A DNA stretch of 64,000 nucleotides from Phoronis australis (Eukaryota; Phoronida; Phoronidae): positions 106,170 to 170,169 of the forward strand of contig NMRA01000490.1 of the NCBI GenBank assembly GCA_002633005.1, read 5' to 3'. A program made the translations under genes and the position numbers. The notes under the pieces are model-generated. The model was not told where the DNA came from. It was given only the letters and a program-made list of their open reading frames with translations, and made no database searches. Below are positions 33,227 through 46,334 of this stretch, piece by piece (within the stretch, counting starts at the first letter, position 1; the number at the start of each line of letters is the position of its first letter).

Positions 33227-34234
33227 AGGTCTGGCCACTACAGTAGGTCTGGCCACTACAGTAGGTCTGGCCACTACAGTAGGTCTGGCCACTACAGTAG
33301 GTCTGGCCACTACAGTAGGTCTGGCCACTACAGTAGGTCTGGCCACTACAGTAGGTCTGGCCACTACAGTAGGTCTGGCCACTACAGTAGGTCTGGCCAC
33401 TACAGTAGGTCTGGCCACTACAGTAGGTCTGGCCACTACAGTAGGTCTGGCCACTACAGTAGGTCTGGCCACTACAGTAGGTCTGGCCACTACAGTAGGT
33501 CTGGCCACTACAGTAGGTCTGGCCACTACAGTAGGTCTGGCCACTACAGTAGGTCTGGCCACTACAGTAGGTCTGGCCACTACAGTAGGTCTGGCCACTA
33601 CAGTAGGTCTGGCCACTACAGTAGGTCTGGCCACTACAGTAGGTCTGGCCACTACAGTAGGTCTGGCCACTACAGTAGGTCTGGCCACTACAGTAGGTCT
33701 GGCCACTACAGTAGGTCTGGCCACTACAGTAGGTCTGGCCACTACAGTAGGTCTGGCCACTACAGTAGGTCTGGCCACTACAGTAGGTCTGGCCACTACA
33801 GTAGGTCTGGCCACTACAGTAGGTCTGGCCACTACAGTAGGTCTGGCCACTACAGTAGGTCTGGCCACTACAGTAGGTCTGGCCACTACAGTAGGTCTGG
33901 CCACTACAGTAGGTCTGGCCACTACAGTAGGTCTGGCCACTACAGTAGGTCTGGCCACTACAGTAGGTCTGGCCACTACAGTAGGTCTGGCCACTACAGT
34001 AGGTCTGGCCACTACAGTAGGTCTGGCCACTACAGTAGGTCTGGCCACTACAGTAGGTCTGGCCACTACAGTAGGTCTGGCCACTACAGTAGGTCTGGCC
34101 ACTACAGTAGGTCTGGCCACTACAGTAGGTCTGGCCACTACAGTAGGTCTGGCCACTACAGTAGGTCTGGCCACTACAGTAGGTCTGGCCACTACAGTAG
34201 GTCTGGCCACTACAGTAGGTCTGACCACTACAGT
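33227..34234. repeat. 18-bp satellite, 56 copies
   Basis: AGGTCTGGCCACTACAGT repeats exactly 56 times over 1008 bases. Every unit read is identical except the last, which has CTGACC for CTGGCC. An N sits immediately before the first unit (33226), so the true copy number may differ. The unit is a multiple of three and lacks stops in at least four frames, which creates long artificial open frames encoding six-residue repeats. Confidence 0.98.
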
Positions 34235-34660
34235 TGCCATTTAATTGATTCATTCACAGCTGACATCTCGTGCTGTTTAACTCAAGAGTCAGATGCTCAA
34301 AAGAGTATTTCATCAATGATGGGATAGTAAAAGTACTTATACAATGGAAATAAATAAATTTACTTATTACTGTTAACTGGATCATGTTGGTGAAACATAA
34401 GCCACATTTCTTGAAACTCACTTTCGCACAGTTGTCATACTTCGTTGCTCAGTTGATTTTGCACACCCCTCAACTACGGCGATGTTCATATACCAAACTA
34501 CAAAATCAAAAACAATTTTCCAAAGTACAAAGGTAGTTTTTCACCTACAAACACTATGGCGTGCAGGAGAAATTTAATTTTATCAACTTTCTTAAACAAA
34601 AATAAAGACTCGCAGATTTTAGTCTCGTCAGCTTTGTCTGTACTATGGACATGTCATAAA

Positions 34661-34755
34661 ACAACATATGATCAATTTTGTATTACAACATACGATCAAG
34701 TTTGTATTACAACATACGATTAAGTTTGTATTACAACATACGATCAAGTTTGTAT
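34661..34755 (+). repeat. 24-bp tandem repeat, four copies
   Basis: Units start at 34661, 34685, 34709 and 34733 (ACAACATACGATCAAGTTTG and variants), with few differences. Confidence 0.9.
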
Positions 34756-35214
34756 CATGTATGATTGACTTAGAAAATAGAAAAATAATCCCAGAAAAAA
34801 TTTGTGCGCAAAACAAGTGAAGAATTGTATGTTACGTTTCAAATACCATGACTATGGTCGAGCTTTTGGTATCCTTGATATTTAAGTGCTGTGACAGAAA
34901 ATGACAAGAGACAGGCGCGATGAAATTCACTGTAAAACTATGGCATTATTACTCTCTCATCTAGATTGTGATCTTTCTCAAATCCCTCATTTCTGGTTTC
35001 CATCGTTGAATTTTTAGCAAAAAGGGATAATCTAGTGAATGCAAGCACGGGCAAGTAGACAACCAGACCCCATGTAGTTACATTCGAATCACTTTGAAAG
35101 CAATCTCTTTTTCAGTCAAATAAAGCTCTATTTGCGATAAACTCAACATGAAACTTATATGTTGTAAAATCACCAGTCTAAAGGTTTAATCTTTAGTGCG
35201 TGGAAGGGGGGGGG
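34756..35214. other. Non-coding, nothing recognised
   Basis: No supported feature, apart from a G-run at about 35207-35218. Confidence 0.35.
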
Positions 35215-35400
35215 GGGAACTAGACCAAATAGTGGCTTAAAAATTTGCAGATGGAAGTAAATCTTGGGTGTTGTTCACACATAATAGGCTTCCCTGTTGG
35301 ATTGTGATTAAACACAACTTAACAACGATTTTGTGGTCCTGGATGGAAAGATAAATGTTTTATTACCCCCAGTAGATTAGTGAACAGCGGAGCCCAGAAT
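35215..35400 (+). repeat. Dispersed repeat family R2, copy
   Basis: AGTGGCTTAAAAATTTGCAG, GGTGTTGTTCAC, GGTCC..GGATGGAAAGATAAATGTTTTATTACCCCC and GAGCCCAGAATGAT match 43525-43790. Confidence 0.55.
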
Positions 35401-37238
35401 GATGGCACTTAACGATGAGAGTTATTACCGTCACATCTGGACTGTGGTGATTCTCACATACCTCATTTCTCGTTGAATTTTTGCAAACAGGAATAATGCG
35501 GTGAATGTAACCATGGGTAACTAGCGTAGGTTGCATACAGGAGCTGTATTAAGCACAGCAATCACTCTGGAAAGCGACACTTGTTTTTCAGTCAACTAAA
35601 ATTCTATTTGCGGTACTCAACATGAAATTTATACCACTGTAGAACGCCCAGTCTGAAAGTTTAATTATAACTCTCGCAAATGACGGACATCTTGTACCGC
35701 ATTACAGACAATTAAAAGAAATACAATCTAATAATCTAATAATCATCTTTTACTTGTAGCACTCTCTTGCTTTTTACAAGAACAAATTCAGTTACTGACT
35801 GCTGAGCCAGTGACACATACTCATGTTCTGTAATTAACAAATTGATGTAAACGGGATTAATGTAATGGGATAATTTGCTACAACATAATCTTGTGAAGAG
35901 AGAACACTTTACTGTCAAAGCTGTCACAAAGGCCTACAACTGCTGGGTAAGATTAGCTGCATAATGACTTGACATCAACAGTGTTTTCATAATATGTTTT
36001 TTGTATAGAGCATTACAATACTATTTATATAATGGTTCACGCGCCTGTGTATTTCTTTTCTTCATTTATTGGTCCAGATGCAATGCTAATTTGGTTTCCT
36101 GTCTATTGAAAGTTCGGAAGCAGACTTATATTTTCGGTCTACCTCTTGACACAAACTCCATCAATCCATATGTTTAACAGACTGGGAGTCGGCTGCCTGT
36201 TGACAACTATTTTTGTATATAGACGTTTGTGTACGGTACATAAATGTTTTCACAAATTAATACCAGCTTATTTATCTGGTAATTTATTCTTGGTTTGAAA
36301 CAGCCACCAAATCAGGGCCAGATTTTCTTCTTGAAACAATTTTGTTGCCTCAAGACACAGAATTTCATTATACTTCAAGTCTTTTTTATTTCAGTCCACT
36401 GGCGAATGGAACAATCTATCAAATAGCCTGAAGAGGGCATATGGTTATGATGACTTCAGGCACTGACTGGCACTACTTACTTGTGATGTTGTCATCATAG
36501 CTGTTCCTCCCTTCGTTTCAGTCATTTGTCCTCTCTATAACTTATTGTAGATATCTTAAAGAAGTTTAAATTTACTTTTTAATTCAATTAGTAAATTTAA
36601 TTTGTAAATATTCATTTAATTTAATTGAACTTAACTTAATTTAACCTATTGCTGCACGAGGACCATACTGGATATTAGCCTTTGGCTAAATCATATTTAA
36701 AGTGTATTACATCAGTTTTTGGCCATAATAGAATAAAAAATGGACAATCGCCTGGCCTGTTTACTATTTCCTGTCGTTGTTGCACTAATTTCACTTCACA
36801 GGTGTAACCTGAAACTTGATGTCTGATTGTTTGTATCCTGATGTCTAATGAATAGACGAAACATCGAATTAATATGAACTTTTTCAATTGTACAGCGACT
36901 GTCCATTTGTGATTAAAGTGTATTGTATTTAATCCTCTATAAATAAAGTTTATTATTATCATTATCATAAGCCGTAATTCCTGGAAGCAATTTCTAGTTC
37001 TGTGTAATATGCTATGACGATCTTGCGCACTGGGATCTAGCACTCCCTGTGTTTCAATAACTTCAATAACTGGCATAAATTGATCTGAATGATAAGATGA
37101 ATATCTGGCTGCTAATTTGGGACCACAAATCCATGAATGCACCTTGAACTGTTACCAGTTAGGTAAAGAGAACTTAACTAGAGCCAAACAGATAGCCAGA
37201 TGATCTGTGCTGCTGAAATCTCCTTTTGGAATTGGTAT
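35401..37238. other. Non-coding, nothing recognised
   Basis: AT-rich. A 155-codon minus frame (36675-37142) has no recognised domain and lacks coding character. Confidence 0.35.
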
Positions 37239-37624
37239 GTCAATCAGATAATTTGGAGCCCTGTCTTGTGCCACAAACAGTGGCGGATGAACCAACTGTT
37301 TGCCCCTTCCTAGCCAAATTCAAAGGGACTTAAAAGGATGCCATTAGCACAGTTTAGGCCTAGTAACAGACACTAAAACAATGCTCCCAAACAATGCTCT
37401 GGGACAAAATAATGCTCTGTAACCCTGAACAACAATTAAAGGTTTGGACGAAAATTTGAAAACTCCTTTCAAGTCCAGCATTTGCTAGTGTGATCAGTAC
37501 CTCTTAAGCAAATTCCATGGCAACTGTGGGGAAAGACCACCAACTAAGGACCATAACATCCAACCTGTGAGATAGTATGAATCCTTAGCTGATTCCTGAT
37601 TTTATTTTTTAAGATTGACACCAA
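37239..37624 (+). repeat. Local duplication, copy 1 (ends at an assembly N)
   Basis: Matches 37826-38217 almost perfectly. Differences seen are one 6-base indel (near 37280) and two substitutions. The copy stops exactly at the N at 37625. Confidence 0.95.
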
Positions 37625-37825
37625 NATATCCGCATGAGCGAAGTCAATTATCCTCGCTCGTGACTCGATGAATAGAGCAGCTTGGCGGCATCCCTTTGAG
37701 CATGAGCCGAGCGCGTCTCAGCCAAGGTGGATAAATACGGTCTAGTTCAATTTTCCATACCCCGCCGTGTACCTTAAACACCGGGGTTAGAACCAATTTT
37801 ATTTAGTGGGAATGTTCATAGCATG
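37625..37825. other. N plus 200-bp spacer between duplicated copies
   Basis: One undetermined base, then unique sequence that is GC-richer than either side (around 37640-37790) and has no recognised feature. Confidence 0.6.
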
Positions 37826-38217
37826 GTCAATCAGATAATTTGGAGCCCTGTCTTGTGCCACAAACAGTGGCGGATGAACTCTTACCAACTGTTTGCCCCT
37901 TCCTAGCCAAATTCAAAGAGACTTAAAAGGATGCCATTAGCACAGTTTAGGCCTAGTAACAGACACTAAAACAATGCTCCCAAACAATGCTCTGGGACAA
38001 AATAATGCTCTGTAACCCTGAACAACAATTAAAGGTTTGGACGAAAATTTGAAAACTCCTTTCAAGTCCAGCATTTGCTAGTGTGATCAGTACCTCTTAA
38101 GCAAATTCCATGGCAACTGTGGGGAAAGACCACCAACTAAGGACCATAACATCCAACCTGTGAGATAGTATGAATCCTTAGCCGATTCCTGATTTTATTT
38201 TTTAAGATTGACACCAA
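37826..38217 (+). repeat. Local duplication, copy 2
   Basis: Second copy of 37239-37624. See that entry and the finding on assembly. Confidence 0.95.
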
Positions 38218-38466
38218 TGATGTATCAGCAGGTGACAGAACGATGATTGGTTTGGATTATCAAGACAGGGTTCAGTTAATTAGTATCCTTTTAAAGTAGA
38301 ATACTACCTCATTAGTTTTTGTTACTGTCTTAATCGGTCTATATCCACACCATCTCATATACGGTCTATCTCACTTTGCCAAATAGGTGTCGCGTTACCT
38401 TGTGAGAAAGATGGGTACATAACGCAGTGACGTCAGTGGTTCTTCTGCTGAGTGTGTGCTGCTACG

Positions 38467-38580
38467 ATGTGGTGTATCGTTCCTGCTTGTGCAAACCATG
38501 AAGCTGCAAGGAAAGTGGGTATCTTTTTCGGAAGTGGTTCCCGGCAGTAATGAATGAAAAGTATGCTGTTAAAACCAAGT
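38467..38580 (+). pseudogene. Possible THAP-like zinc-finger fragment
   Basis: From an ATG the frame reads MWCIVPACANHEAARKVGIF. This has the C-x4-C spacing and the following V-x-F pattern of THAP N-termini. After a frame change at about 38530 it reads RKWFPAVMNE, like the RKW segment that follows in THAP domains. No later C-x2-H pair is visible. The call rests on short similarity and is uncertain. Confidence 0.25.
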
Positions 38581-39662
38581 ACACTGTATGAGGCCATGAA
38601 ATATCTCCGTGTCTGTGACAAGGAATTGTTCTGTTTCAAAATTAATTATTATCACCCCAAACCAATGTTTACATAAAACTGAAAAAAGTGTCCGTCTTAG
38701 TAGATAAAATTTGTAATGCTTTAGGAGTGTTCGTGAGTACAAATGTTTTGAGAAATCAACAATGAATAAGTCATTCTGGGTTACCCCGGCTTCAGATGCA
38801 ATAAAACTAATTGACTGCCATGTGAGCGCATGCTAATTCATTGTTTGCTGACAGAAAGCTGTTGTGAAACTATAACTCCATTTCATATGCTATGGTCGGA
38901 TGTTAGGGGAACCTTTATTTAGATGTATATATACGTTTAATTTATTTAAATCATGGTTATTGTACACCTTTTCCCTGTGGAAGAGTAGATTTTCAATTTC
39001 GCGGCGAATTCACCAAAACATTCACGTGCACATTATTTCTTGGGTTCACTAGTCTAGTCTTTTCGTGACTGCAAGTTAAGTTTTCAACTTTCGCAGCCGA
39101 CTAACCTGGTTTGCGTATGTTGGTATTGTCTCCAGTCGGGCCGCGACGGGCCTGATCGGGTTCCGAGCACTGTTTAGAACTGAAAAAAAAACACAAGTCT
39201 AAGATTACAACACACAAATATGCTCTCCTGTCTGTATTCCACAGATTAAGAATAATTTTAATTTATCACCGAACAGACTCCAATTTACTTCCAGCTACCC
39301 ACATAGGTAATTTCTATAACAGCGAAATAAAACAACTCATTTGTTTAACAACTCAATGTATTTGTAAGGATTTTACATCGAATTTTGATGATTTATTGGA
39401 GTAAAATTATGAACTCAAGTGATAAGCTGACAAGTAAGCTTCTTGTGAACTGCTGAGCAGACAGTGTTAGAACCTGCGAAGTCATTGATTAATTTCAGCA
39501 CCTCCGTCTGCCGTCAGGTAAAAGCCCTGAATTTGCTGTTATCAAGTGGAACTACTGGACCTAAATTGATACAAATTACATTATTTTTTGGTGGCATTCT
39601 CCTTTAGGCCTATGTAGGATCTAATGAAAGGTCTGTGCATTTTGCAAAATATTTAGAGAACC
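38581..39662. other. Non-coding, nothing recognised
   Basis: No supported feature. Confidence 0.35.
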
Positions 39663-40105
39663 ATAGACGTTAACTCAATAAAAGTATAAATTTTCTGAAA
39701 GTAGAAAGTCTGCAAAATTTGATTTTTGACTTTTTGCTACTCTGATATTAATTGGGTTATGCGATCATGACTTTTTAGAAAATTTAACAAAAAAGAAAGG
39801 TAAATTGATAACAAAACAAACATGATAAAATTTTATTTGATATAAATGATCATGGTGAAACATCAAAATTTCGGGTACAGTTTTCTAAAATACTATTCCA
39901 TTTTTATTTTATTCTAAATCAAAAATTTTCATGAAAATCATTAAAGAATGTTTTTGATAGCCCCTCGGAAGTAGAATTCCTAACAGCAGTTTAGAGAAAA
40001 GTGCATAAACCATCATGAATCTGAAAGTTCATATGACTAATCAACCATTTCTGAGATAGTATGATGTTCCGAAGTTGGCAAAATTTGACCATTTTTGGGA
40101 CATGC
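39663..40105 (+). repeat. Dispersed repeat family R1, copy B
   Basis: Same-strand relative of 8276-8735 with shared anchors GAAAGTAGAAAGTCTGCAAA, TTTGATTTTTGACTTTTT, TTTTTGATAGCCC and CATTTCTGAGATA. Confidence 0.7.
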
Positions 40106-41639
40106 ATAGCCTTAAAAAGAAAGGAAGCACTGCTAAATTTGCAGAAAAAAACACTATTTCATCTTTGCACTATGGTGTTACTTATAATACACCGACTTGT
40201 TAGACTTAAGCGTAAACAAACATCAAAAACTATTCTCTTATTGTAAAACTTTTGATCAATTCTTTCATTACACGATAATTGAGCTCGAGAAGTCTCAGCG
40301 GAATGCCCACAGCCACTTAAACGTACCCAACAGCCACTTGATTTTCATTTGTGTTGTCTGAGCACTGTTTCGCTGTACTTGTTGTTGTTCCAAAGGAGAC
40401 ATTGTAGATAATCTTCCTCCCTTGAGGCCCACATGCACGTATTACCAGCAGTATCATTTTTTTTTCATTAAAGCAATAATTTTCTTAAGAGTAATAGTTC
40501 TTTTCTCACACAAATGGCAATTCAATTCATTGCTCATAAAATGAACTGCGTACTTTTTCTCCCCAACAATTATACATTCATAGGGCTTCTCACACTGCTT
40601 TCTCACTGACCAAACCTTCAGATAAGCAACGGTTACCCTAGTAATTTGCCAGCTTTCCCACTGACAGAACCAGATTAACAGCCATAGCAGTAAATATCTA
40701 AGATTGATTGGGTTAAGACCACAGATGGCGTTTGAAACGAGACCCTGATGAAGATGAAGCCAAAATTGAGTCGAATGAGGCAATCAATCATTAGTTGTGC
40801 TGGAATTTGACGGAGATTTCATGAACATTTTGTTTCTAAGAGAGTCATTCTTTTTTCCTTAGAGCAATCTTAATGCGTAGAATTCGTACTATTTCGAGCT
40901 AATATTCCATCATTAAATGGCGCTTTGTTCAGTACTTAATACACAAGCACAGTAAGTCTCCATTTACTTCACACAAAAATAATGTCATTTTCATTTTTTC
41001 AAAGTCAGATTACTTTGCAACAAATAACGGAAATCTTACACAGTACAAATGTAAATCTTTCTTTGAAATAACCTATATTTATACTGCGAAATTTGACAAA
41101 AACGGAATTTCAGGCCATTTAAATGAGTGAAGTATAACTAATGTAATCGTAGTGCAAAAATTGTACACGAATTAGCAAGAAAGTTTTAAACCATGATGTT
41201 CAAAAACACTTGATTGAATTTTTGAAAAAATTCAATTTAAGGTGTCTCTTGAATGTTTTTAACAATGGCGTAGTGTAACTGTTGCGATTGGATAAACTGA
41301 CAACCCTCAATTTGCTGGGATTTGAAGTACAAATTGGGCTAGTTTTTCGTAGTGACAATTCGTGGTCTATCAGTTTGTGGTACGAACCATTGTAACCCTC
41401 GGATGTGAAATCTTTTGACTGATGGAACTCATCCTGTGTTCGTGAATGGGACGGAAAGAGTATCTTTAACACTCGAAATCGTCACCACAGTTTGATTATA
41501 TTGCAACAATTTGTGCTTGGAAGGTCTGTACAAACTGTCTCAACTTGTGGGCTTCAGCAGTTTGCGTAATCCCACCAACTTGTTGCAACAAAACCTAGAA
41601 TAGTCTGTGTAGCTGTGGTCCAACAGTGTCAGTGACATA
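40106..41639. other. Non-coding, nothing recognised
   Basis: Open frames of about 90-110 codons on the minus strand show no domain. Confidence 0.35.
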
Positions 41640-41890
41640 ACATGGCTGTGTTTCATAGCAGTAATGACTTTAAGGGAACTGTGAAATTTAGGTTTCCACG
41701 TCACAAAGTTTACACCCTCATTCTGGGCTTGGTTATTCAGAATATGTAGAGGGTAATAAAATGATTATCTAGTCATCCAGGGCCATAAACCCTTTGTTAA
41801 GCTGCGTTTCATTACACAGTTGTATGACGGAGAGCAAGGTTCATAAAGAACGTTCACTGACCTTGCATTTCAGTTTCAAAAGGTCTGTTG
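41640..41890 (-). repeat. Dispersed repeat family R2, reversed copy
   Basis: In reverse it gives CACTGACCTTGC-type, TTCATAAAGAACG, ACAGTTGTATGAC and GGGTAATAAAATGATTATCT blocks that match the 23.9-kb and 43.5-kb copies. Confidence 0.5.
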
Positions 41891-43109
41891 CCATGTGAAC
41901 TGACACCCATGCTTTACAACCTTCCGCAAAATTTTAAGTCACTATATAGACTAGTTACCCCCTCCAATCCCAGCTGCACCTCACGTCTCAAGTCAAATAG
42001 CAGGAATATCGGCCCTTGTTAAAGTTACATTTCACCTTGTTTACCTGACAAGAAACAAAAAATCTAATTTGCAGCTTTTTACTCTCAAAAAGATCAGTCT
42101 CATAATATTCATTGCAGCGATAGGATTCCTGGTTTCCATTACCAAAAACAATATCAACCACCAATGATTAAAAAAACGCTTCTGAGCTTATTGGAGTTGG
42201 TCAACCCTATAATTGCAAATTTGAAAATGACACGGATGCATTGCCTGTGACCCGAGTAGCTAGCTGATTTGCCAACAACTAAGAACAGGGCAGATGTGGT
42301 AATGTTTTTAAAACCCAAAGCGATTCAGTTAAGAATTCAACACTGACAGCTAAATGAGGACCAAATAGAGCTTTAAGTGCTTTGCTTTCAGGATATTGTC
42401 CACTAGGCTTGATTGACAAATGTCAGGTACAGTTCAATGATTACTGTAAACCGATCCTGGTTTAGAAATTGCAGTGGGGCAGCCTTCTGATAACAGAGAT
42501 AACTTGTGATGAAAAAAAAGAGAAATTAATTATCAACCAGAAAAAAGTACATATACAGTAACACAGCAACATACATGTACTGTTGAGCTTAGTGCAAACT
42601 AATGAAAGGAAGGTAACAGGAGTATGAAACTTATTGTATGTGAAGGTATTGATCAGCCAATGGCTCGGAATCTCGTATTTTTAAAAATATTGCACTCCAG
42701 CATTTCACAAATGACAATTTTTGATCCTGAGCTTCAGTTGAGCACATGCGGTGATCCGTTGCACGCAACCGCAGATGCAGATGACAGTGAAGTGTGAAAT
42801 GTGGATTGAATACATCCCTTTGTCAAAAGATTTGATAGCATCTCATAACTGTGTATCATGTCAAACTCCCTCCAACAACACATACCTGTCCACTTGCGAT
42901 ACAGTAGTTTTAAAAAAGCTGCTATCTTCTCATGTCAAAAATGCATTGCCTAAAACTCAGTTCATTTCTCAGTTTGCTCCGGCTTCCAGACAGGGGTTGA
43001 GAACATCACAATATCTCAATCGGCCTAGGGTTAACATTGACATTCATCAATCATTTCCAACACAAATTCCCTGTCAGATGGACAGAAGTGTGGCTTACAT
43101 TATGCACGC
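41891..43109. other. Mostly non-coding; one unassigned open frame
   Basis: A 131-codon plus frame (42751-43146) runs into the tandem array at 43110. It starts at a non-ATG codon and has no known domain. Confidence 0.3.
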
Positions 43110-43240
43110 AAACAAACAAGCGAGTAACACATCACATCAACACTAGAACTAATGAAACAAACAAGCGAGTAACACATCACATCAACACTAGAACTAATGA
43201 AACAAACAAGCGAGTAACATATCACATCAACACTAGAACT
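43110..43240 (+). repeat. 45-bp tandem repeat, about 2.9 copies
   Basis: Units begin at 43110, 43155 and 43200 with AAACAAACAAGCGAGTAACA and are nearly identical. Confidence 0.92.
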
Positions 43241-43400
43241 ATGTTGCTATGCTGCCACTGACTAAAGCAGTTCTAAACACACCATCCTTCAAAAACAAAC
43301 TTTTGATTTAGGGCACTCACAGTTATAAAACTTGCATCACGCTGTCCCTTACTCAATTTAGAGAGGCTTCCTTAAGGCTTAGGAAGAACTGACACTGTCA

Positions 43401-43538
43401 TTTAGGACTTAGATAGTGCAACTAGTCAGCATAGTGGCTAATAGAATTTAGGACTCAGGTTATGCACCCAGTCAGCATAGTGGCTTTGAATTTAGGATTT
43501 AGACTGTGCAACTAGTCAGCATAGTGGCTTAGAATTTT
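43401..43538 (+). repeat. About 46-bp diverged tandem repeat, three copies
   Basis: Each unit carries TTTAGGA(C/T)T and CAGTCAGCATAGTGGCT or CTAGTCAGCATAGTGGCT, at about 43401, 43447 and 43491. Confidence 0.85.
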
Positions 43539-43790
43539 GCAGATGGTTGTAAATCATGAGTGTTGTTCACCAACAACAGGCCTTGTGAAATTGGCCTGCA
43601 ACTTTGTGTGATGAGTTCTTTGTGAACCCTGCTCTTAGTCATACAACTGTCCCAGTTGGACATTGTGCCGACTAAACACAGCTTAAGATTGGGTTTATGG
43701 TCCAGGCTGAGAAGATATTTTTTATTACCCCCTATGGATTGTTGAGCCCAAAATGATCGCTTGAAATCAGACCACAAGTTGGCTTGCCAT
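43525..43790 (+). repeat. Dispersed repeat family R2, fullest copy
   Basis: Contains GTGTTGTTCACCAACAACAG, GAGTTCTTTGTGAACCCTGC, CTTAGTCATACAACTG and TTTTTTATTACCCCCTATGG. It serves here as the uninterrupted reference for the other R2 copies. Confidence 0.65.
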
Positions 43791-46124
43791 GTCGGGTTGT
43801 TTTATGCGCAGAGCATGCATGGTTTCAAGCACTTTCAGTCTGAATTGTCAGTTATTTTTTTAGCCCCGAAATCATTTCTTATAAGTCAAGTGAGCAGCAG
43901 TTTGTAGACTACATATATGTATTTTTACCCTGATCATTCACCTGTGCCTTCAGACAGCTCCTTGACAAATGCTATCGCCCAATCGTAATTTAGTGGAAAT
44001 AATTACATGCTGATAACTTTCCTTATAGGTAAACCCTTTGAAATCAATTTAATTTGACAAGCAGGGAGCACCTAAGTAGTGAAAATGTACTGCTGATTGC
44101 AACCAAGTTCTAATCCAGTTCCTATAATCGCTCAATTAACTTAGTTGGTGGTTATGAATGATAAACAAGTTCAGACACCTCTAGGTATAGCAAGTGAAAA
44201 CCTGGAGGGGTCCGGGGGGGGGGGGGGGGGNTACGTAGGTTAAAGATGGTTGGCAGAAACAATTCCCCCCCATCAGCTTAATAGGATGGGTGTCAATAAA
44301 CATTGCCCCTGAGCAATGTCAATTAACTTTAATTTTGCCTGTTAATTCTCACTAATAACTTTGAAATTCAAAGCAAAACTTACAAACTAGGAGCAAATCG
44401 CTGGATTAAAACAAAACTGAAACTTGTTACTTTACAGCATTTCTTTGCTACGTGTTTCATACGGCACAAACATAAACTGGCATAACTAGGTGCATTTTGT
44501 CCCTAGCTTGTTGTGCTAATTAGAACTCTATAGAGAGAGTACAAGTGCAAAGACCTCTTAATCTTAGTCACTAAAAGACCAAAGTCTTGAAGACAGCCTT
44601 GAGAATAGGTTATTAAGTGCTTGATAAAGAAGGAAAGCTTATTCAAAACAGTGCAATGTTGACAGTGGATGGTGAGTGTTGACAGTGAGTGTTAATGGAT
44701 CATGTGTACACCATCTATATCCTACTGACTTGCTAAGCTGCATTGTGAGCAGAAGCTCTCAAGAGTGTATTCAAAGATTACAGGGTGGGTAGCAATTAAT
44801 ATCCATGTACAACATTCGCATACTAGTTACCATGGTTACAAAAGTTACTAAGAAAATCCTGAATAGCAACAGCAATCTCTCCATTAAGGTATAATGACAA
44901 TGGACAAAACAAATACACGAGACTTGTTTGAATCAACTAAATGTGGAATAATTCAATCAATAGCTTCTTTTCCACCAATTACTGTATGAGTGTCTTCAGT
45001 ATTGCATTATTATCAATATGTAGTGATAGGATGAATGCAATATCACACATTTTAAAATTACGTAACTGCCTAAATGAGAGTAACACTCAGATGAAATAGA
45101 ATGAAAAACAATTACAGTGATCGGTAAAATTAAATCAAGAATGAAAAATACATTGATAAGAAGGGAAGCTCTTGAAGACTATAATGACGAGTGGTACGGC
45201 GACGACTAGTATGGAAACCATGACGATTAGAATCTTGTCTATTCCACACCACTTTGTTCTTCAGATCTATACCAGAACAGTGTGAGCGTTATACAACTCT
45301 CAATATCATGAACACTGATCAAAGTTCCTTTTGAGAGGAACAGAGCAATTTAAGTCCATTGGAGATGACTTGCAATAACACATTGGCTGAAATCAATTAC
45401 CCGGTACACTTTATTTGTGAAGTGAAACTGGTGATTTTTTAACTGCTTGGTTTCTGAAATTGAGTTCTTCGTGAAATGAGAAGTTAGGATACTTTTTTGC
45501 AAAGAAATGGTTAAAAATTGGCTTATGGTTATAAGTTGTGTTAACAAATTACACCATCACTATGATGGGGATCACCTGCAGACAGTGCCCTTGTGTTTTC
45601 CAATGTAATAAACCTAATCTGGTTGGAAATAATTACAGGGGCAGTACTTTCTAACAGAGGTTTGTTTACACACTCAATTAACTTGGGCATGTCTTTATGA
45701 ATACATTTGACTGGCTACTTCAGGCTGGAGTAAAGCACCTTGCCTAGGCTAGTCTTGGTGTAGCAAGGTCTGTAAACGCTGTTCTTGTGGCATCTAAAAC
45801 AATTTTTGATTCAGTTTGTTGATCAGTGTTCTCAGTCAGCATGTGTTCAACTTGAAGTGACATGAATATAAGTGGGGAAAAATGTTCTTCTGAGATGAGC
45901 CCTTGAACATGGCATTGGAACCATAATCCCAGAGCTAAAACCCCAGTTGTTGAATGGCGGAGTATTTGAAGCAGTTTTAACTGGTAGTGTACCAATCTTG
46001 ACTTGAGTGAATGTCTGGCAGACAAAAGCAAGAATTGGCGATTTGAAGTAAAATCACAAAACAAAGGATTTTTTGTCTGGTCAATTATAATAACTTCAAA
46101 AAGTCTGACAATACAAAAACCTGC
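43791..46124. other. Non-coding, nothing recognised
   Basis: Contains a 17-base G-run ending in an N at 44231. No gene seen. Confidence 0.4.
44214..44231 (+). repeat. Poly-G run abutting an assembly N
   Basis: Seventeen G (44214-44230), then N. Confidence 0.95.
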
Positions 46125-46330
46125 ATGAGGGGATACCAAAGCAGTATTTTTATGATTTTCATGAAAAAACTCAAGTTGCACCAAACAACGGAATGATATT
46201 TTAGAAAACAGTAACAGCGCTTTTTGAGATCACATATGTCTTGAAGGTTCATACAAAATAGAATTTTATTATGTTTTTCATACTCTAACGGTTGTTTTGC
46301 TATCAATGTACCATCCTTTTTTGCCGAAGG
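46125..46330 (-). repeat. Dispersed repeat family R1, partial copy D
   Basis: Shares TTTTATGATTTTCATGAAAAAA-like, AAGTTGCA and GATATTTTAGAAAACAGTAAC blocks with 51540-51630 on the same strand. Confidence 0.5.
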
Positions 46331-46334
46331 GTGG

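Noticed and set aside
33227-34234. CRISPR array
   Set aside because: Repeats are directly adjacent with no unique spacers, and the genome is eukaryotic.
33063-34327. Four open frames of 360-390 codons across 33.06-34.33 kb on both strands
   Set aside because: They arise only because the 18-bp satellite unit is a multiple of three and stop-free. There is no independent coding evidence.
36675-37142. 155-codon minus frame
   Set aside because: AT-driven open frame with no domain, signal or splice sites. It lies in a low-complexity AT-rich area.
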